Assembly (NCBI GenBank): GCA_006247105.1
Contig: CM016926.1
Location: forward strand, 806,001-870,000
Length of the DNA: 64,000 nt
Direction of reading: 5' to 3'
DNA from: Giardia muris
Lineage: Eukaryota > Fornicata > Diplomonadida > Hexamitidae
This document shows positions 7,774 through 16,393 of the stretch, piece by piece. Both the position numbers and the translations under genes were made by a program. Numbering within the stretch: the stretch's first letter is position 1; each line of letters starts with the position of its first letter. Under the pieces are notes generated by a model, which was not told the origin of the DNA, searched no databases, and saw only the letters and a list, made by a program, of their open reading frames with translations.

Positions 7774-8577
7774 ATGGCATCGTTCGCAGAAGAGGTCTTC
7801 ACCCTCTTCCTCGGGAGCAATGAGCACACCATCGAGGAGGGGATCCATACGGTCTCCCAGGTCTGCCTGATCCAGGCGTATTGGCGTGGGACGATCGTCC
7901 GGACTCGTTTTACAGCAGTGCGGAAGGCCGCCATTGCCATCCAGAAGAACTACCGCCGCAAGTGCGCGGTCGAGCGGACCAGAAAGCTCTTCGACGTCGT
8001 CATGTACAGGCGTAGGCACGACTTCTTCGCGCAGAAGGCCTGCTTGATCCAGGCGGCCTTTCGCGGCTTCTACATCCGGAAGCACGTGTTAGACATCGAA
8101 GAACGCCAGAAGTACTTGGCGGCGGTCGCGGCCGTGTCGGCGAGCGTGGCGGACGAGGCTCGGCAATACAACAAGCGTTGTGGAGAACAACTCGCCCTTG
8201 AAGAGGAGATGCGGAAACTTCGGTATATATCCTCTCTAGGGAACAAGCATTACCTAGTCTCAACAAAGGAGATTCCAGGGGTCTATGGGTCTAGACATCT
8301 ATCTCTGAAGAAGAAGATTGACGAGCGACCGGTGGATGACCTCTTGAAACAAGAAGGACGGAAGCTTGCACGGAGTCGAGTATTAGCAGTGACTCAGTCC
8401 CGTGCGAATCAGCTTCCTTCTTTAGGATCCCTACCATCTCCACTTCCACAGGCCGGTACGTCATCAACGGCCATGAGTAAATCGCCATGTTCTATAGTTC
8501 AGGAGGAAGGAGAAGAAGGGGTGCGAGTTCCCAATAGAAGTCCTTCAAGGATTTCTCAATCTTTGAGAGCTGAGTAG
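7774..8577 (+). CDS. SPATA17-like IQ-motif protein
   Basis: This 267-residue protein has about three IQ-type calmodulin-binding segments in residues 28-110 (CLIQAYWRGTIVRTRF, AAIAIQKNYRRKC, CLIQAAFRGFYIRKH), then a helical coiled-coil stretch. At about 159-173 it reads HYLVSTKEIPGVYGS, the signature of SPATA17-family proteins, which are associated with cilia and flagella. A role at the flagellar axoneme is inferred from the family; Giardia has eight flagella. The ATG at 7774 was chosen (AGTAAAATCTCG upstream); the frame extends to a GTG overlapping the previous stop. Its 3' end overlaps the convergent 1349-residue gene by 86 bp. Confidence 0.85.
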   Translation: MASFAEEVFTLFLGSNEHTIEEGIHTVSQVCLIQAYWRGTIVRTRFTAVRKAAIAIQKNYRRKCAVERTRKLFDVVMYRRRHDFFAQKACLIQAAFRGFYIRKHVLDIEERQKYLAAVAAVSASVADEARQYNKRCGEQLALEEEMRKLRYISSLGNKHYLVSTKEIPGVYGSRHLSLKKKIDERPVDDLLKQEGRKLARSRVLAVTQSRANQLPSLGSLPSPLPQAGTSSTAMSKSPCSIVQEEGEEGVRVPNRSPSRISQSLRAE

Positions 8578-11500
8578 TAAGAAGGTCGATCTCCTCCTGC
8601 AATTTATGAAGACGAGACCCACGTTGCTTCTGGTTACCTGTGCTCACAGCATGACTTTTCATCTTGTCTTGAAGAGTTCTAAGCTGATCGATGACCATGT
8701 TGAGCCTTCCTTGAGTGTTATGAAGAGAAGTGTTCAAACCAGCTTCCTGTTCGCCTATTATCCTGCTCATCAGACGTAGAGTCTCGTCTGCATGGCCAAT
8801 ATTCTCGCTTAGAAGTGCCGTAAGAAGTGGGAGGGTGGAATCATTAATAACCTGAAGGCTATGGAGGCAAGTCGGTAGAGGGATGGGCGTCTCAGACTTA
8901 CTTGCCTTTGAGCCCGCTAATGCTTTCAGAAACGCCCATTGTGAGTATCGTAGGGAATTAGTCATAATGGTCGAGGTCCTGGCCGAAGAAATCGTGTCGT
9001 TCTCCTCGTCTCCAAATAACGTGGAGATAAGACGCAACGCCTCAATGACCACCTCCAGAGTATCTGAAGTCTGTAAGTACGAGAGGATGGCCAGGTACAT
9101 GGGTGCAACACTTCCTGACACGTTGGATCCTAATCTTGCAAAAAGGCGAATATGTCTGACGATTAGCTCAACAAGCTTCCTCTCCTTCCCATCTAGACGG
9201 CCAGGGTTGTTGGCGATGTACGCTTCCAAATAACCGCACAAGGATTTCGCCAATGTCATTGGGGAAAGCTCGGAGATATCTAAAAGCTCCAGAAGTTTGG
9301 CCGATGTCTCCTGCGCCTGTGCCCCCAGAAACGACGCGATTGCAGCCGTTCCATACCGATCAAAGTCTGAAAGGAAGCGCGCCGGGAAAAGCCCGGAAAA
9401 CTGCCCCTTTAGCTTTGACCCTTGTCCATCGTCCACTGGAAGCGTCTCCGTTATGAAAAAGAGTCCCTGAGATGCTAAACGGGATTGTAATAGACCATGA
9501 GCAATCTGGTTCTCCCTCAGCTCCAGAATGGTACTCGGATCACAATTCAGACATGATAGAGCCGCTACGTCTGCAGAAAGGCCCATCTGTTGCGCCACAG
9601 CCCTCGCGGCAAAGGGTTTGCATTGTTGTATGGCAAGCGCCTCGGATAATTGGAAACAAAGGATAACATCCACCTGATATGTCGTTAGTGCCGCCGCAAG
9701 CTCTGAGACGGACGCCTCAAGGCCATGAGAAGCTAATTGAACGACAATGTGCGCTGCAGCTTCGACAAGAAGTCGAGCTGGTACGATTTGGTTTTCGTAG
9801 CCGAAAGCCAACGCCGAAGCGTAGATAGAATGGATCTGAAGGATACGAACGATGGCTTTCGCTGGTAGGTCGTTCCCCATGGTATTCTGTATATGGTCAG
9901 AAAACCCTTTCCAGAATCGACGCTCAAACAGCTCGTCTGTGTATTGCTCATCGAAGGTGAATATTTGACATGCATCCGACGGGCAGAAGTTCGACTCGAG
10001 GGCTTTCAGAAGGGCATCGGGAGAGGATCTAACAAGCCTTTCATAGATATGTTGGAGATCTATGGCACTGTGCTTCAAAGAGTATGTATAAATGAGCGCG
10101 GAGATGGATATGCGCATTTGGAAGCATGATGTCAAGATGGATGAAAGGTCTTCTTCAGTCTTAAGGATAACTTCAAGATTTTGAAGGAGTGTGAGTAAGG
10201 CGAGCCTTGAGGGCCGAAATGTGCTGAAGTATCCCTTTCGACTCCAACAGACGACCTCCTGGGAGGTGGAATAGAGAATGGTGGACCATTGCTCTAAAGA
10301 GCACGAATAGATGGGGATATGAGGCCCTTCTGCTGAGGTGGAGATGGTATATATATGGAGCTGGTGCGCATCGTCTGGGATGACGGATAGAATACCTGAA
10401 TCAGAAGAGATGTGCCATGAAGAGGGTATAATCCGATGAAACTTGGGGGGGACTGTGATCGTCCTATCAAGGAAGGGATGCTGGGTTAGATCTGTAATGG
10501 CGTCTGGAGAAGCATAGAGAGTGCAGGGAGGCAAACCTATGGGCTTCGACTGTAAGTGCATATGAGACAGTGCAGGATTGAAGTCAAATACGGGTTCCAA
10601 GGCAAACGTCTCATTCCAACGGAAGATGAGCCTCTTAAATTGATTATTGAGGAGTGCATAGACTACAATCGTATGATCAAGACAGTCAGCGGTTAGAACA
10701 CTAATGGAAGAGGAAGTAGAGACATCTGAGACTAATGAGATCTCAGTAAGCAAATCAACAGTGTGGCTGGGAAGATATGCCTGAAGATAGTCGTTTCTGA
10801 AGGGATCAATGATCAACTCTTCATTGATGCTGAGCTGCGTCTTACTGGAAACTTTCGAATTACCAAAGTCTTCGAGGTCCATTGTATGGGAGACCTTGTT
10901 TCGGGTCATGACCGTCATTATCAGCTTATCAGCCTCGATAAGTCGATCCTGCTCCTCAAAGCTTGTATCGCCCACAATGGGCGGTGCTTCGTAGTCCTGC
11001 CCAACATCATCGAGCGGGGTGATCACGTAAATCCCAATTGACTGTGCCGTGAGGACAGAGACATAAATCTTTGAGTCCTTGATGGCAAGAACAAAGGCCT
11101 TGACGAGAGGAAGCAAGGTACGAACTATGGACACGTCATACGCCGGTGGCGGGACTCTTCTCGTCCGAAGGTCGGTCAGAACACACATTCCATCCTGAAG
11201 ACGAACGTAGATACCGTTTGGGTCTTGTGGGATGTTCATCCTTAAGCTCAGCTTCAAACTCGAACAACTCGTTCCATAGACGTGCAAGTTAATAGCCTCA
11301 CCCTCCACTGAGATCTGAAGAGAGGTGATACATCCTTCGAGAGCATAAAGAGGGATATCACCTAGACACCTCCAGACAAAGGCTGATGAGGAATAGAAGG
11401 AGAGGACCATGCCCTGCTCCTCCTCGTGTAGGAGAAGTAGATAGAGATCGTTTCTATATAGCACGCTATGAATACACGCCCGTTTAATAGATGCCACATG

Positions 11501-12541
11501 CAAGGGGACGACAACGTGGGGCTTTGAGAGGACGAATGGCTCATAAAGCTGAAGAGTGTCCTTGAAGAAGGGCGCGGCGGTCGCAACGAAGCATAGGTTG
11601 TCCTGGAACTGTGGAATACAACGATAGTACTCTCGGTAATGATCGAGGTCATCAGACGCTTGCATATACGACGCCGGAGTCCAGGAGATATCCTCGACAG
11701 ATTCTAAGGTTATCTGACGTCCTTCATATGGGATGACCTTCTGCGTGATCCCAGTGCCTTCTGATGAGCAGGAGTCCATCTGTACGGGCGGGATGGTGCC
11801 TGTGAGACAAAGAAAGCGACCATTCGCACTAAACCCGTGAAGACGCGTTTCAGAAGGAAAGATTTTCCAACTACATGGAACCCAGCCAATACGAGTCTCT
11901 AGGACCGTCTTATATCTCTTCGTCACCTCTTTGGAGAAGTTCAACTGCTTGGCAAAGGTAGGATCGAAGTATGCCCCAGCAGTGTCTGTTAGGATTACCA
12001 GACATACACGATCATCATTGGCGATGGAAATGGCCAAGAAGATGCCTACAGGGTCGAAGAACATGGTGATTCTGTCCTTATCCATCGTGGCACTAGATAG
12101 GTCAATAGGAACCTGGATCATATCCTCAAACTTGAGGTCGAGAGCGAGCGTGTCAAGGGTGATGAAGCGTAGCTCGTACATCCTCAGCTGAAGGCCAAGA
12201 TCAAGCCTTTGTACTACGGAAAGCCTCCCGGCGTCAGAAACGGCAAAGCATGCCTCCCGAATGAAATCCGGCTCGAAGGTATGAAGTCTTCCTAGATGAG
12301 TCAGTACGCTTATCCTATCACCACAAAGGAATAGGAATTCATCTAGGAAGAGATGGGAGCTAACGATGTGGTGTGGGACTAAGATCTCTAATGGCTGATC
12401 TGAGAATAGAGTAGGGCTCACCAGAAGGACCTTATTGGGCCAAACATATGCATCAACCAACCCGGATACTCGGTGGGCGGCCATGAAGCCCGTTTGAGGC
12501 GCCGTGGTGACCTGCCCGAGCGAAAGTTCAATGGTATTCAT
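8492..12541 (-). CDS. Large protein of unknown function, beta-rich N-terminus and helical C-terminus
   Basis: The protein has 1349 residues. The first half is rich in short alternating hydrophobic stretches suggestive of beta-propeller blades (VDAYVWPNKVLLVSP, FLFLCGDRISVLTHLG). From about 880 it becomes helical and repetitive, like an alpha-solenoid, and ends in a charged coiled coil (LQEEIDLLTTQLSKIEKSLKDFYWEL). A propeller plus solenoid layout is seen in nucleoporins and coat proteins, but sequence alone does not assign it. The ATG at 12541 follows ATCATTATCATTCTGGCG, 25 bp after the stop of the RCL1 gene on the same strand. Convergent overlap with the SPATA17-like gene is 86 bp. Confidence 0.75.
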   Translation of the reverse strand: MNTIELSLGQVTTAPQTGFMAAHRVSGLVDAYVWPNKVLLVSPTLFSDQPLEILVPHHIVSSHLFLDEFLFLCGDRISVLTHLGRLHTFEPDFIREACFAVSDAGRLSVVQRLDLGLQLRMYELRFITLDTLALDLKFEDMIQVPIDLSSATMDKDRITMFFDPVGIFLAISIANDDRVCLVILTDTAGAYFDPTFAKQLNFSKEVTKRYKTVLETRIGWVPCSWKIFPSETRLHGFSANGRFLCLTGTIPPVQMDSCSSEGTGITQKVIPYEGRQITLESVEDISWTPASYMQASDDLDHYREYYRCIPQFQDNLCFVATAAPFFKDTLQLYEPFVLSKPHVVVPLHVASIKRACIHSVLYRNDLYLLLLHEEEQGMVLSFYSSSAFVWRCLGDIPLYALEGCITSLQISVEGEAINLHVYGTSCSSLKLSLRMNIPQDPNGIYVRLQDGMCVLTDLRTRRVPPPAYDVSIVRTLLPLVKAFVLAIKDSKIYVSVLTAQSIGIYVITPLDDVGQDYEAPPIVGDTSFEEQDRLIEADKLIMTVMTRNKVSHTMDLEDFGNSKVSSKTQLSINEELIIDPFRNDYLQAYLPSHTVDLLTEISLVSDVSTSSSISVLTADCLDHTIVVYALLNNQFKRLIFRWNETFALEPVFDFNPALSHMHLQSKPIGLPPCTLYASPDAITDLTQHPFLDRTITVPPKFHRIIPSSWHISSDSGILSVIPDDAHQLHIYTISTSAEGPHIPIYSCSLEQWSTILYSTSQEVVCWSRKGYFSTFRPSRLALLTLLQNLEVILKTEEDLSSILTSCFQMRISISALIYTYSLKHSAIDLQHIYERLVRSSPDALLKALESNFCPSDACQIFTFDEQYTDELFERRFWKGFSDHIQNTMGNDLPAKAIVRILQIHSIYASALAFGYENQIVPARLLVEAAAHIVVQLASHGLEASVSELAAALTTYQVDVILCFQLSEALAIQQCKPFAARAVAQQMGLSADVAALSCLNCDPSTILELRENQIAHGLLQSRLASQGLFFITETLPVDDGQGSKLKGQFSGLFPARFLSDFDRYGTAAIASFLGAQAQETSAKLLELLDISELSPMTLAKSLCGYLEAYIANNPGRLDGKERKLVELIVRHIRLFARLGSNVSGSVAPMYLAILSYLQTSDTLEVVIEALRLISTLFGDEENDTISSARTSTIMTNSLRYSQWAFLKALAGSKASKSETPIPLPTCLHSLQVINDSTLPLLTALLSENIGHADETLRLMSRIIGEQEAGLNTSLHNTQGRLNMVIDQLRTLQDKMKSHAVSTGNQKQRGSRLHKLQEEIDLLTTQLSKIEKSLKDFYWELAPLLLLPPEL

Positions 12542-12566
12542 TTCTATCGCCAGAATGATAATGATG

Positions 12567-13703
12567 TTAGAACCCAGTCTTATTGATGTTCTGGACTCCA
12601 CGGCCACGGCAGCTGACGACGACGAAGGCCATCTGCTTCGTCCGATAGAGGGTCTTACGCCCATCCTTCTTCCATTCCTCCTCGCTTCTATATTCCTCTT
12701 CAAACTGAACTGTTTTTGGTTCCAACAGGAACTTGATTCCAAGAAAGGCCTCAATAAGACGAAGGGTACGTACCGTACGATGAGTGAGTGGGCCAAACCG
12801 ACACCTGGAGACGTTTGCGGTTGTAGCGGCCATGAATAGGAGAATAAGTGGTTGATGCCTCATATCTGGAGAACCAAGGTATTGAGCCTCGGTCATGAGA
12901 ACCCGTGCCACATAGACCCCCATTGCCTCAGGGTCTGCAAAGTCTGTGTCCTTCGTATCCGTATAGAGCTCAGCACCTACAACGGAACCGGTGACCGTCG
13001 TTGCCGTCAAACAAAGCCCGAACCCTTTGCTCTTGCCAGCCCGTTTCATAGTCGCGTGGTCTGCGGTGACATAGACGTTTGCCAGCACTTTGAGGAGCTC
13101 ACCCTTAGCCGCAGTCAACGCACGATTAGCTAAAGCAGGGGGTAAAAGGGCCGAGATGCAATGTCCCTCCACCTTCTCGAAGAGTGCTAGCCTCCCCAGG
13201 TCAATAGACCCTAACGTTTCCTTTGGGTGTACGGTCAATGTGACACACCCGCCCCCTTCTGGTTGAAAGCCACGCTTCTCAACAATTAAAGATATGTCAT
13301 CCTCCTCAAGGCCGAACCACCGTACTTGTTTGATGGTGACGTCTCTGATGGTGTCGACCGACAAGCTAGTGTTCTCGTTAGTGATCCCAGTCAATGTCAA
13401 TACAGTCTTGTACTTTGCCAGGAGACATAGGAGTAAGAGCATCTCGACATAGTAGCCGATACCGCGTGTAAGGGGGCATTCGAAGGCCACAACCCCTCCA
13501 CGCATTGCCCCAGGTACAAACGACAGGCTCCTTCCAGTTGGCTGAAGAACCGCCTTGCAGTTATCACTGAGTTGAACAACCAGCTTCATAAACGCTATCT
13601 CGTGGTCCTCGAAGGGCGTCGGACTGGTGATCCGTAGAGCTTTCCCAGAAAGAACTGAGAGGACGATCTTGAGACGGAAATCCTCTGCAGATTGGAACTG
13701 CAT
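12567..13703 (-). CDS. RCL1: RNA 3'-terminal phosphate cyclase-like protein RCL1
   Basis: The 378-residue protein belongs to the RNA cyclase family: RGGVVAFECPLTRGIGYYVE, NTSLSVDTIRDVTIKQ and RGFQPEGGGCVTLTV are family blocks. The C-terminal segment MRHQPLILLFMAATTANVS followed by THRTVRTLRLIEAFLGIKF matches the RCL1 branch, not catalytic RTCA, which has a His-x-x-Asp-Gln active site there. RCL1 acts in the nucleolus in early 18S rRNA processing as part of the SSU processome. The ATG at 13703 follows CGGCTAAAATAA. A box C/D snoRNA candidate lies about 145 bp upstream on the opposite strand. Confidence 0.9.
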   Translation of the reverse strand: MQFQSAEDFRLKIVLSVLSGKALRITSPTPFEDHEIAFMKLVVQLSDNCKAVLQPTGRSLSFVPGAMRGGVVAFECPLTRGIGYYVEMLLLLCLLAKYKTVLTLTGITNENTSLSVDTIRDVTIKQVRWFGLEEDDISLIVEKRGFQPEGGGCVTLTVHPKETLGSIDLGRLALFEKVEGHCISALLPPALANRALTAAKGELLKVLANVYVTADHATMKRAGKSKGFGLCLTATTVTGSVVGAELYTDTKDTDFADPEAMGVYVARVLMTEAQYLGSPDMRHQPLILLFMAATTANVSRCRFGPLTHRTVRTLRLIEAFLGIKFLLEPKTVQFEEEYRSEEEWKKDGRKTLYRTKQMAFVVVSCRGRGVQNINKTGF

Positions 13704-13847
13704 TTATTTTAGCCGAATAAGAGGACTGTTTGAGTCCACATGGTGAGTCCTCATGAGTGAGGGGGGTGCCCCCATGGAAGGGGGAAGGGGGAGATGACCT
13801 AATCCATGCTTGTGAGGAACATGAGAATACGCTCTCCTTCCCCGCAA
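13704..13847. other. Upstream region of RCL1, no gene seen
   Basis: This stretch holds the A/T-rich start region of RCL1 (CGGCTAAAATAA on the minus strand) and a G-rich run near 13760-13792. I see no convincing coding frame; the minus-strand frame that runs through it abuts the RCL1 ATG with a TAA, but it shadows the next gene. Confidence 0.4.
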
Positions 13848-13903
13848 AAATATGATGAGCGTTGTTATCCCTGTCTGATATGTGACGAAAACGACTCCTG
13901 ACC
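13848..13903 (+). ncRNA. Box C/D snoRNA candidate, predicted snR38-like LSU rRNA methylation guide
   Basis: The plus strand carries a perfect C box ATGATGA (13852-13858), a D' box CTGA (13875-13878), a C'-like GTGACGA (13882-13888) and a D box CTGA (13898-13901). The 11 nt upstream of D', GTTATCCCTGT, are complementary to ACAGGGATAAC, a highly conserved eukaryotic LSU rRNA sequence. By the D+5 rule the methylated base is the second G of that target's GGG, the position I recall as yeast 25S Gm2815 (guide snR38). Directly after the D box comes CCCTTCACTCAA, close to the known Giardia ncRNA 3'-processing motif. The RNA lies in the longest gap of its area, between two minus-strand genes. Mature ends are estimates. 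Confidence 0.8.
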
Positions 13904-13913
13904 CTTCACTCAA
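13902..13913 (+). promoter_or_regulatory. Giardia ncRNA 3'-processing motif
   Basis: CCCTTCACTCAA differs from the published Giardia consensus (TCCTTTACTCAA type, as I recall it) only at the first base and a pyrimidine. It abuts the D box of the snoRNA candidate, the expected place for 3'-end cleavage. Its last 8 bp overlap the 3' end of the minus-strand coding sequence ending at 13906. Confidence 0.75.
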
Positions 13914-15705
13914 CCGGCGTGAGCTTCCGGACCTGCTTCTCGAGGCGTCCCACCTCGGAGTAGAGCCTTTTCGTCTCGAGCTTCTGGCGCTGGATGGTAT
14001 CCCGTAGCCGCGCCTCGCGCGCCTCCGCCTCTTCCGCTCGTCTACAACACTCCTCCAAGGTGCCATAGATATCGTACTTCAGAAGGCATTCGGTATCAAT
14101 CGGAGCCAGTACTCGCGACCATGCTCGATTGGCCAATGCCGCAACCTTTCTGAAAGCTCGTCCGGAGGCGTCGATCTTCGGATAACACATACTCAGAAGA
14201 GCTTTAATACAGCGAAGGATCTCAAAAGGACGACTAAGATCAGGGTGAAGTAAGTCTGTATTCAAGCCAAGATCAAGCTTCATCTGGGGATTGAACCTAT
14301 CAGTGGTCCCACCTTCCTTTGTAGCTCCTAGAAGGATACGGGCGACCGATCCCCCATGAGTTTTCGGGTCAATCCATTGAGTCCAAAGGTCTGCGATGGC
14401 AAAACTAAGCGCCAGGTAGCGTTCCTGTGCGGTCTTGGCCATTTCTCCGTTCTCCTTGAGCTCGGTATTAGTGTCTGTGAGGCTTTTGACATGATCCTCC
14501 AATTGTGCAATGGGATCGGTCAAGGTACTAGTTAATCGTTGTATCTCATGCTTATGTTGTTTCCGTTCCATTTCTAGCTTCTGTTCGAGTTCCTGGATCG
14601 TATTTGCTGACTCCTGAAGGTCTGTGAATGTTTTGAGTACCTGTTCCTCAAGCAATTCCACACGGGTCAATACCTTTTCCGGTGGCATATGTAAGAACTG
14701 TTGATTCAGCGCGGTTAATAACGCCTGTGCATCCTTATTCCCTTGGGACTCTAATTCAAGGTCCATAAGCCTTGAATGCTCCAAACTCCCCTTAGTCATG
14801 AGGAGTCTCAATGCGTTTCTTAACGATTTGATCTCCAATTGTGCGGCCTCCAGTTGTACGCGTAAAACCTCGACGACATGGGTGTTGGATAGGTTCTCGG
14901 CTCGCTCTCGCCAGAGGACGTTATCGAACGTCTTCCTTTGCTTTTCAAGCTCCTTCGTGTGCTTTGCTTGCATCGAGGTCAATTGCTTCAATGCTTGAGT
15001 GACAGCAAAGCTTCTTCGGGTCTCATCTCTAGTCGGGACGCGATAGGGGGATTGCATTCCCCTCTGTCTCGACGGTTTCTCTTCATCTATGGGACGTGGT
15101 TCCAAGTCAGTTATGGCATCCGACATCTTCTGATCTGAAGCCTTGCAACTCGTACGTGGACGCATGGGAGTGGTCGTTGCCAGTGGTGTCGTTGGCGTTG
15201 CTGCTGTTACTCTCGTGGGCTTTTGCGCCTGTGCCGTCATAGGACGTTTGCTACGTGTCATATTGCTCGGGATAAGGTCATCAACGTTCAAATCAGTAAG
15301 GAAGGCCTTCTCCAGGTCAACAACCTCCTTCTTTGCTACTGATGCCACCTTCGTCGACTTAGATGACCTAGTTTTCCCCTTTGGGCCAAGAACCGTCGAT
15401 ACGGGTGTCGGCTTTGGTAGCATATTCAATGCCTTTCCAGTTTGACTAAAGAGAGGCTGGTCGATCCCGATCTCAGCAAAAAAGGCATCAGGATCAAGGA
15501 CCGCTGAGCCTTGAGCATGACGTAAGGCGGTCAAAGGTTGTTCCAGTTGCTCCAGCTGTTCCGACCGTTCCGGGACTGTCTGACGTCGTCTTTGGCTCTT
15601 CCGTGCCGAAGGGGAGCGCAGACGACAACGCGCCCCCGTCAGGGAGAAGGGATTCACATGGTTCTCTAAGTCGTCCAGGTCCACATCCACGTCCCCCTTT
15701 TCCAT
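13906..15705 (-). CDS. Coiled-coil protein, unknown function
   Basis: This 599-residue protein has a basic, Thr/Ser/Pro-rich N-terminal third followed by coiled coils from about 225 to 405 (VLRVQLEAAQLEIKSLRNALRLL, TIQELEQKLEMERKQHKHEIQRL). A more globular helical region follows, then a last coiled coil (RLYSEVGRLEKQVRKL). The layout suggests a cytoskeletal or basal-body scaffold, but no family is recognised. Its ATG at 15705 directly follows the TAA of the upstream gene, so there is no intergenic base and its promoter must lie within that gene. Its 3' end overlaps the snoRNA 3'-processing motif on the other strand. Confidence 0.75.
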   Translation of the reverse strand: MEKGDVDVDLDDLENHVNPFSLTGARCRLRSPSARKSQRRRQTVPERSEQLEQLEQPLTALRHAQGSAVLDPDAFFAEIGIDQPLFSQTGKALNMLPKPTPVSTVLGPKGKTRSSKSTKVASVAKKEVVDLEKAFLTDLNVDDLIPSNMTRSKRPMTAQAQKPTRVTAATPTTPLATTTPMRPRTSCKASDQKMSDAITDLEPRPIDEEKPSRQRGMQSPYRVPTRDETRRSFAVTQALKQLTSMQAKHTKELEKQRKTFDNVLWRERAENLSNTHVVEVLRVQLEAAQLEIKSLRNALRLLMTKGSLEHSRLMDLELESQGNKDAQALLTALNQQFLHMPPEKVLTRVELLEEQVLKTFTDLQESANTIQELEQKLEMERKQHKHEIQRLTSTLTDPIAQLEDHVKSLTDTNTELKENGEMAKTAQERYLALSFAIADLWTQWIDPKTHGGSVARILLGATKEGGTTDRFNPQMKLDLGLNTDLLHPDLSRPFEILRCIKALLSMCYPKIDASGRAFRKVAALANRAWSRVLAPIDTECLLKYDIYGTLEECCRRAEEAEAREARLRDTIQRQKLETKRLYSEVGRLEKQVRKLTPVE

Positions 15706-16353
15706 TTATCTGGTTCCCGGAGGATGTGGATGACATACCAGCCTCGCCTTGGCGTACTCGAGCATGTCCAAGGCAGCATTATCCACCTCCGAATCAAGAG
15801 CTTGAGTGGGGGTGACTCTGAAGAAGGTGGCACCTCGTGTAGCGTCCCGTAGGAACGCCTCGATCTTTCTGTCCTCCAGCTCTGGGCCTGCGACGTGAGT
15901 GAGGCGTTGTGGAGAAGGAGACCGTGACCATAATGGTGAGGGTGAGGTCGATGGATCTAATCCTAGAGTAAGCATCTCAGTAGCCATTCGTATCCTCTCG
16001 GCCTCCATGGTCTCCGGAAACCCTGGTGACCCCAACGGCGAGGTTGTCATATCCTTGGTTTGCATAGGTGGAGGTGGGGGTGATGTTGGCCTTGATCTTG
16101 ATCTTGCAATCCTTTCTACGTACCCGGGAAGCATTCCGCGGACGACTGTCCCCTGGGTACTCTCCCAAAGGTATTCCTGCATCCGGCGGGAGACAATATA
16201 CCCCGGAGTTACCCTATATGGCTTGTATGGAAGGAAGGAGGATGAGTACGAACCCCGAACCTGACCCCGTAGAGCCGCCTCCTCGCGCGCCCGATCCTCC
16301 TGGAGCACGGCGTAGAGCGCCTCCTCGAAGTCTCCGGCACGTACACGATGCAT
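15706..16353 (-). CDS. Unknown protein with Pro/Ser-rich middle
   Basis: This 215-residue protein starts MHRVRAGDFEEALYAVLQEDR, then has a YKPYRVTPGYIVSRRMQEYLW segment, a disordered Pro/Ser region (TSPPPPPMQTK; STSPSPLWSRSPSP) and a helical end. I do not recognise it. ATG at 16353 leaves 40 bp to the divergent CDK; an in-frame ATG at 16425 would overlap the CDK coding region. The TAA stop is followed at once by the ATG of the coiled-coil gene. Confidence 0.6.
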   Translation of the reverse strand: MHRVRAGDFEEALYAVLQEDRAREEAALRGQVRGSYSSSFLPYKPYRVTPGYIVSRRMQEYLWESTQGTVVRGMLPGYVERIARSRSRPTSPPPPPMQTKDMTTSPLGSPGFPETMEAERIRMATEMLTLGLDPSTSPSPLWSRSPSPQRLTHVAGPELEDRKIEAFLRDATRGATFFRVTPTQALDSEVDNAALDMLEYAKARLVCHPHPPGTR

Positions 16354-16393
16354 ACTACCCTCGAGGCTCGTGAAATCCAGAATCTTAAAAACA
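16354..16393. promoter_or_regulatory. 40-bp divergent promoter of the CDK gene
   Basis: The space between the ATGs at 16353 (minus) and 16394 (plus) ends with AATCTTAAAAACA just before the CDK start, a typical A/T-rich Giardia initiator. Confidence 0.5.

Noticed and set aside
13704..14066. Minus frame of 120 codons ending exactly at the RCL1 ATG
   Set aside because: Its first half shadows the coiled-coil gene in another frame, and the remainder is low-complexity without its own start signal.
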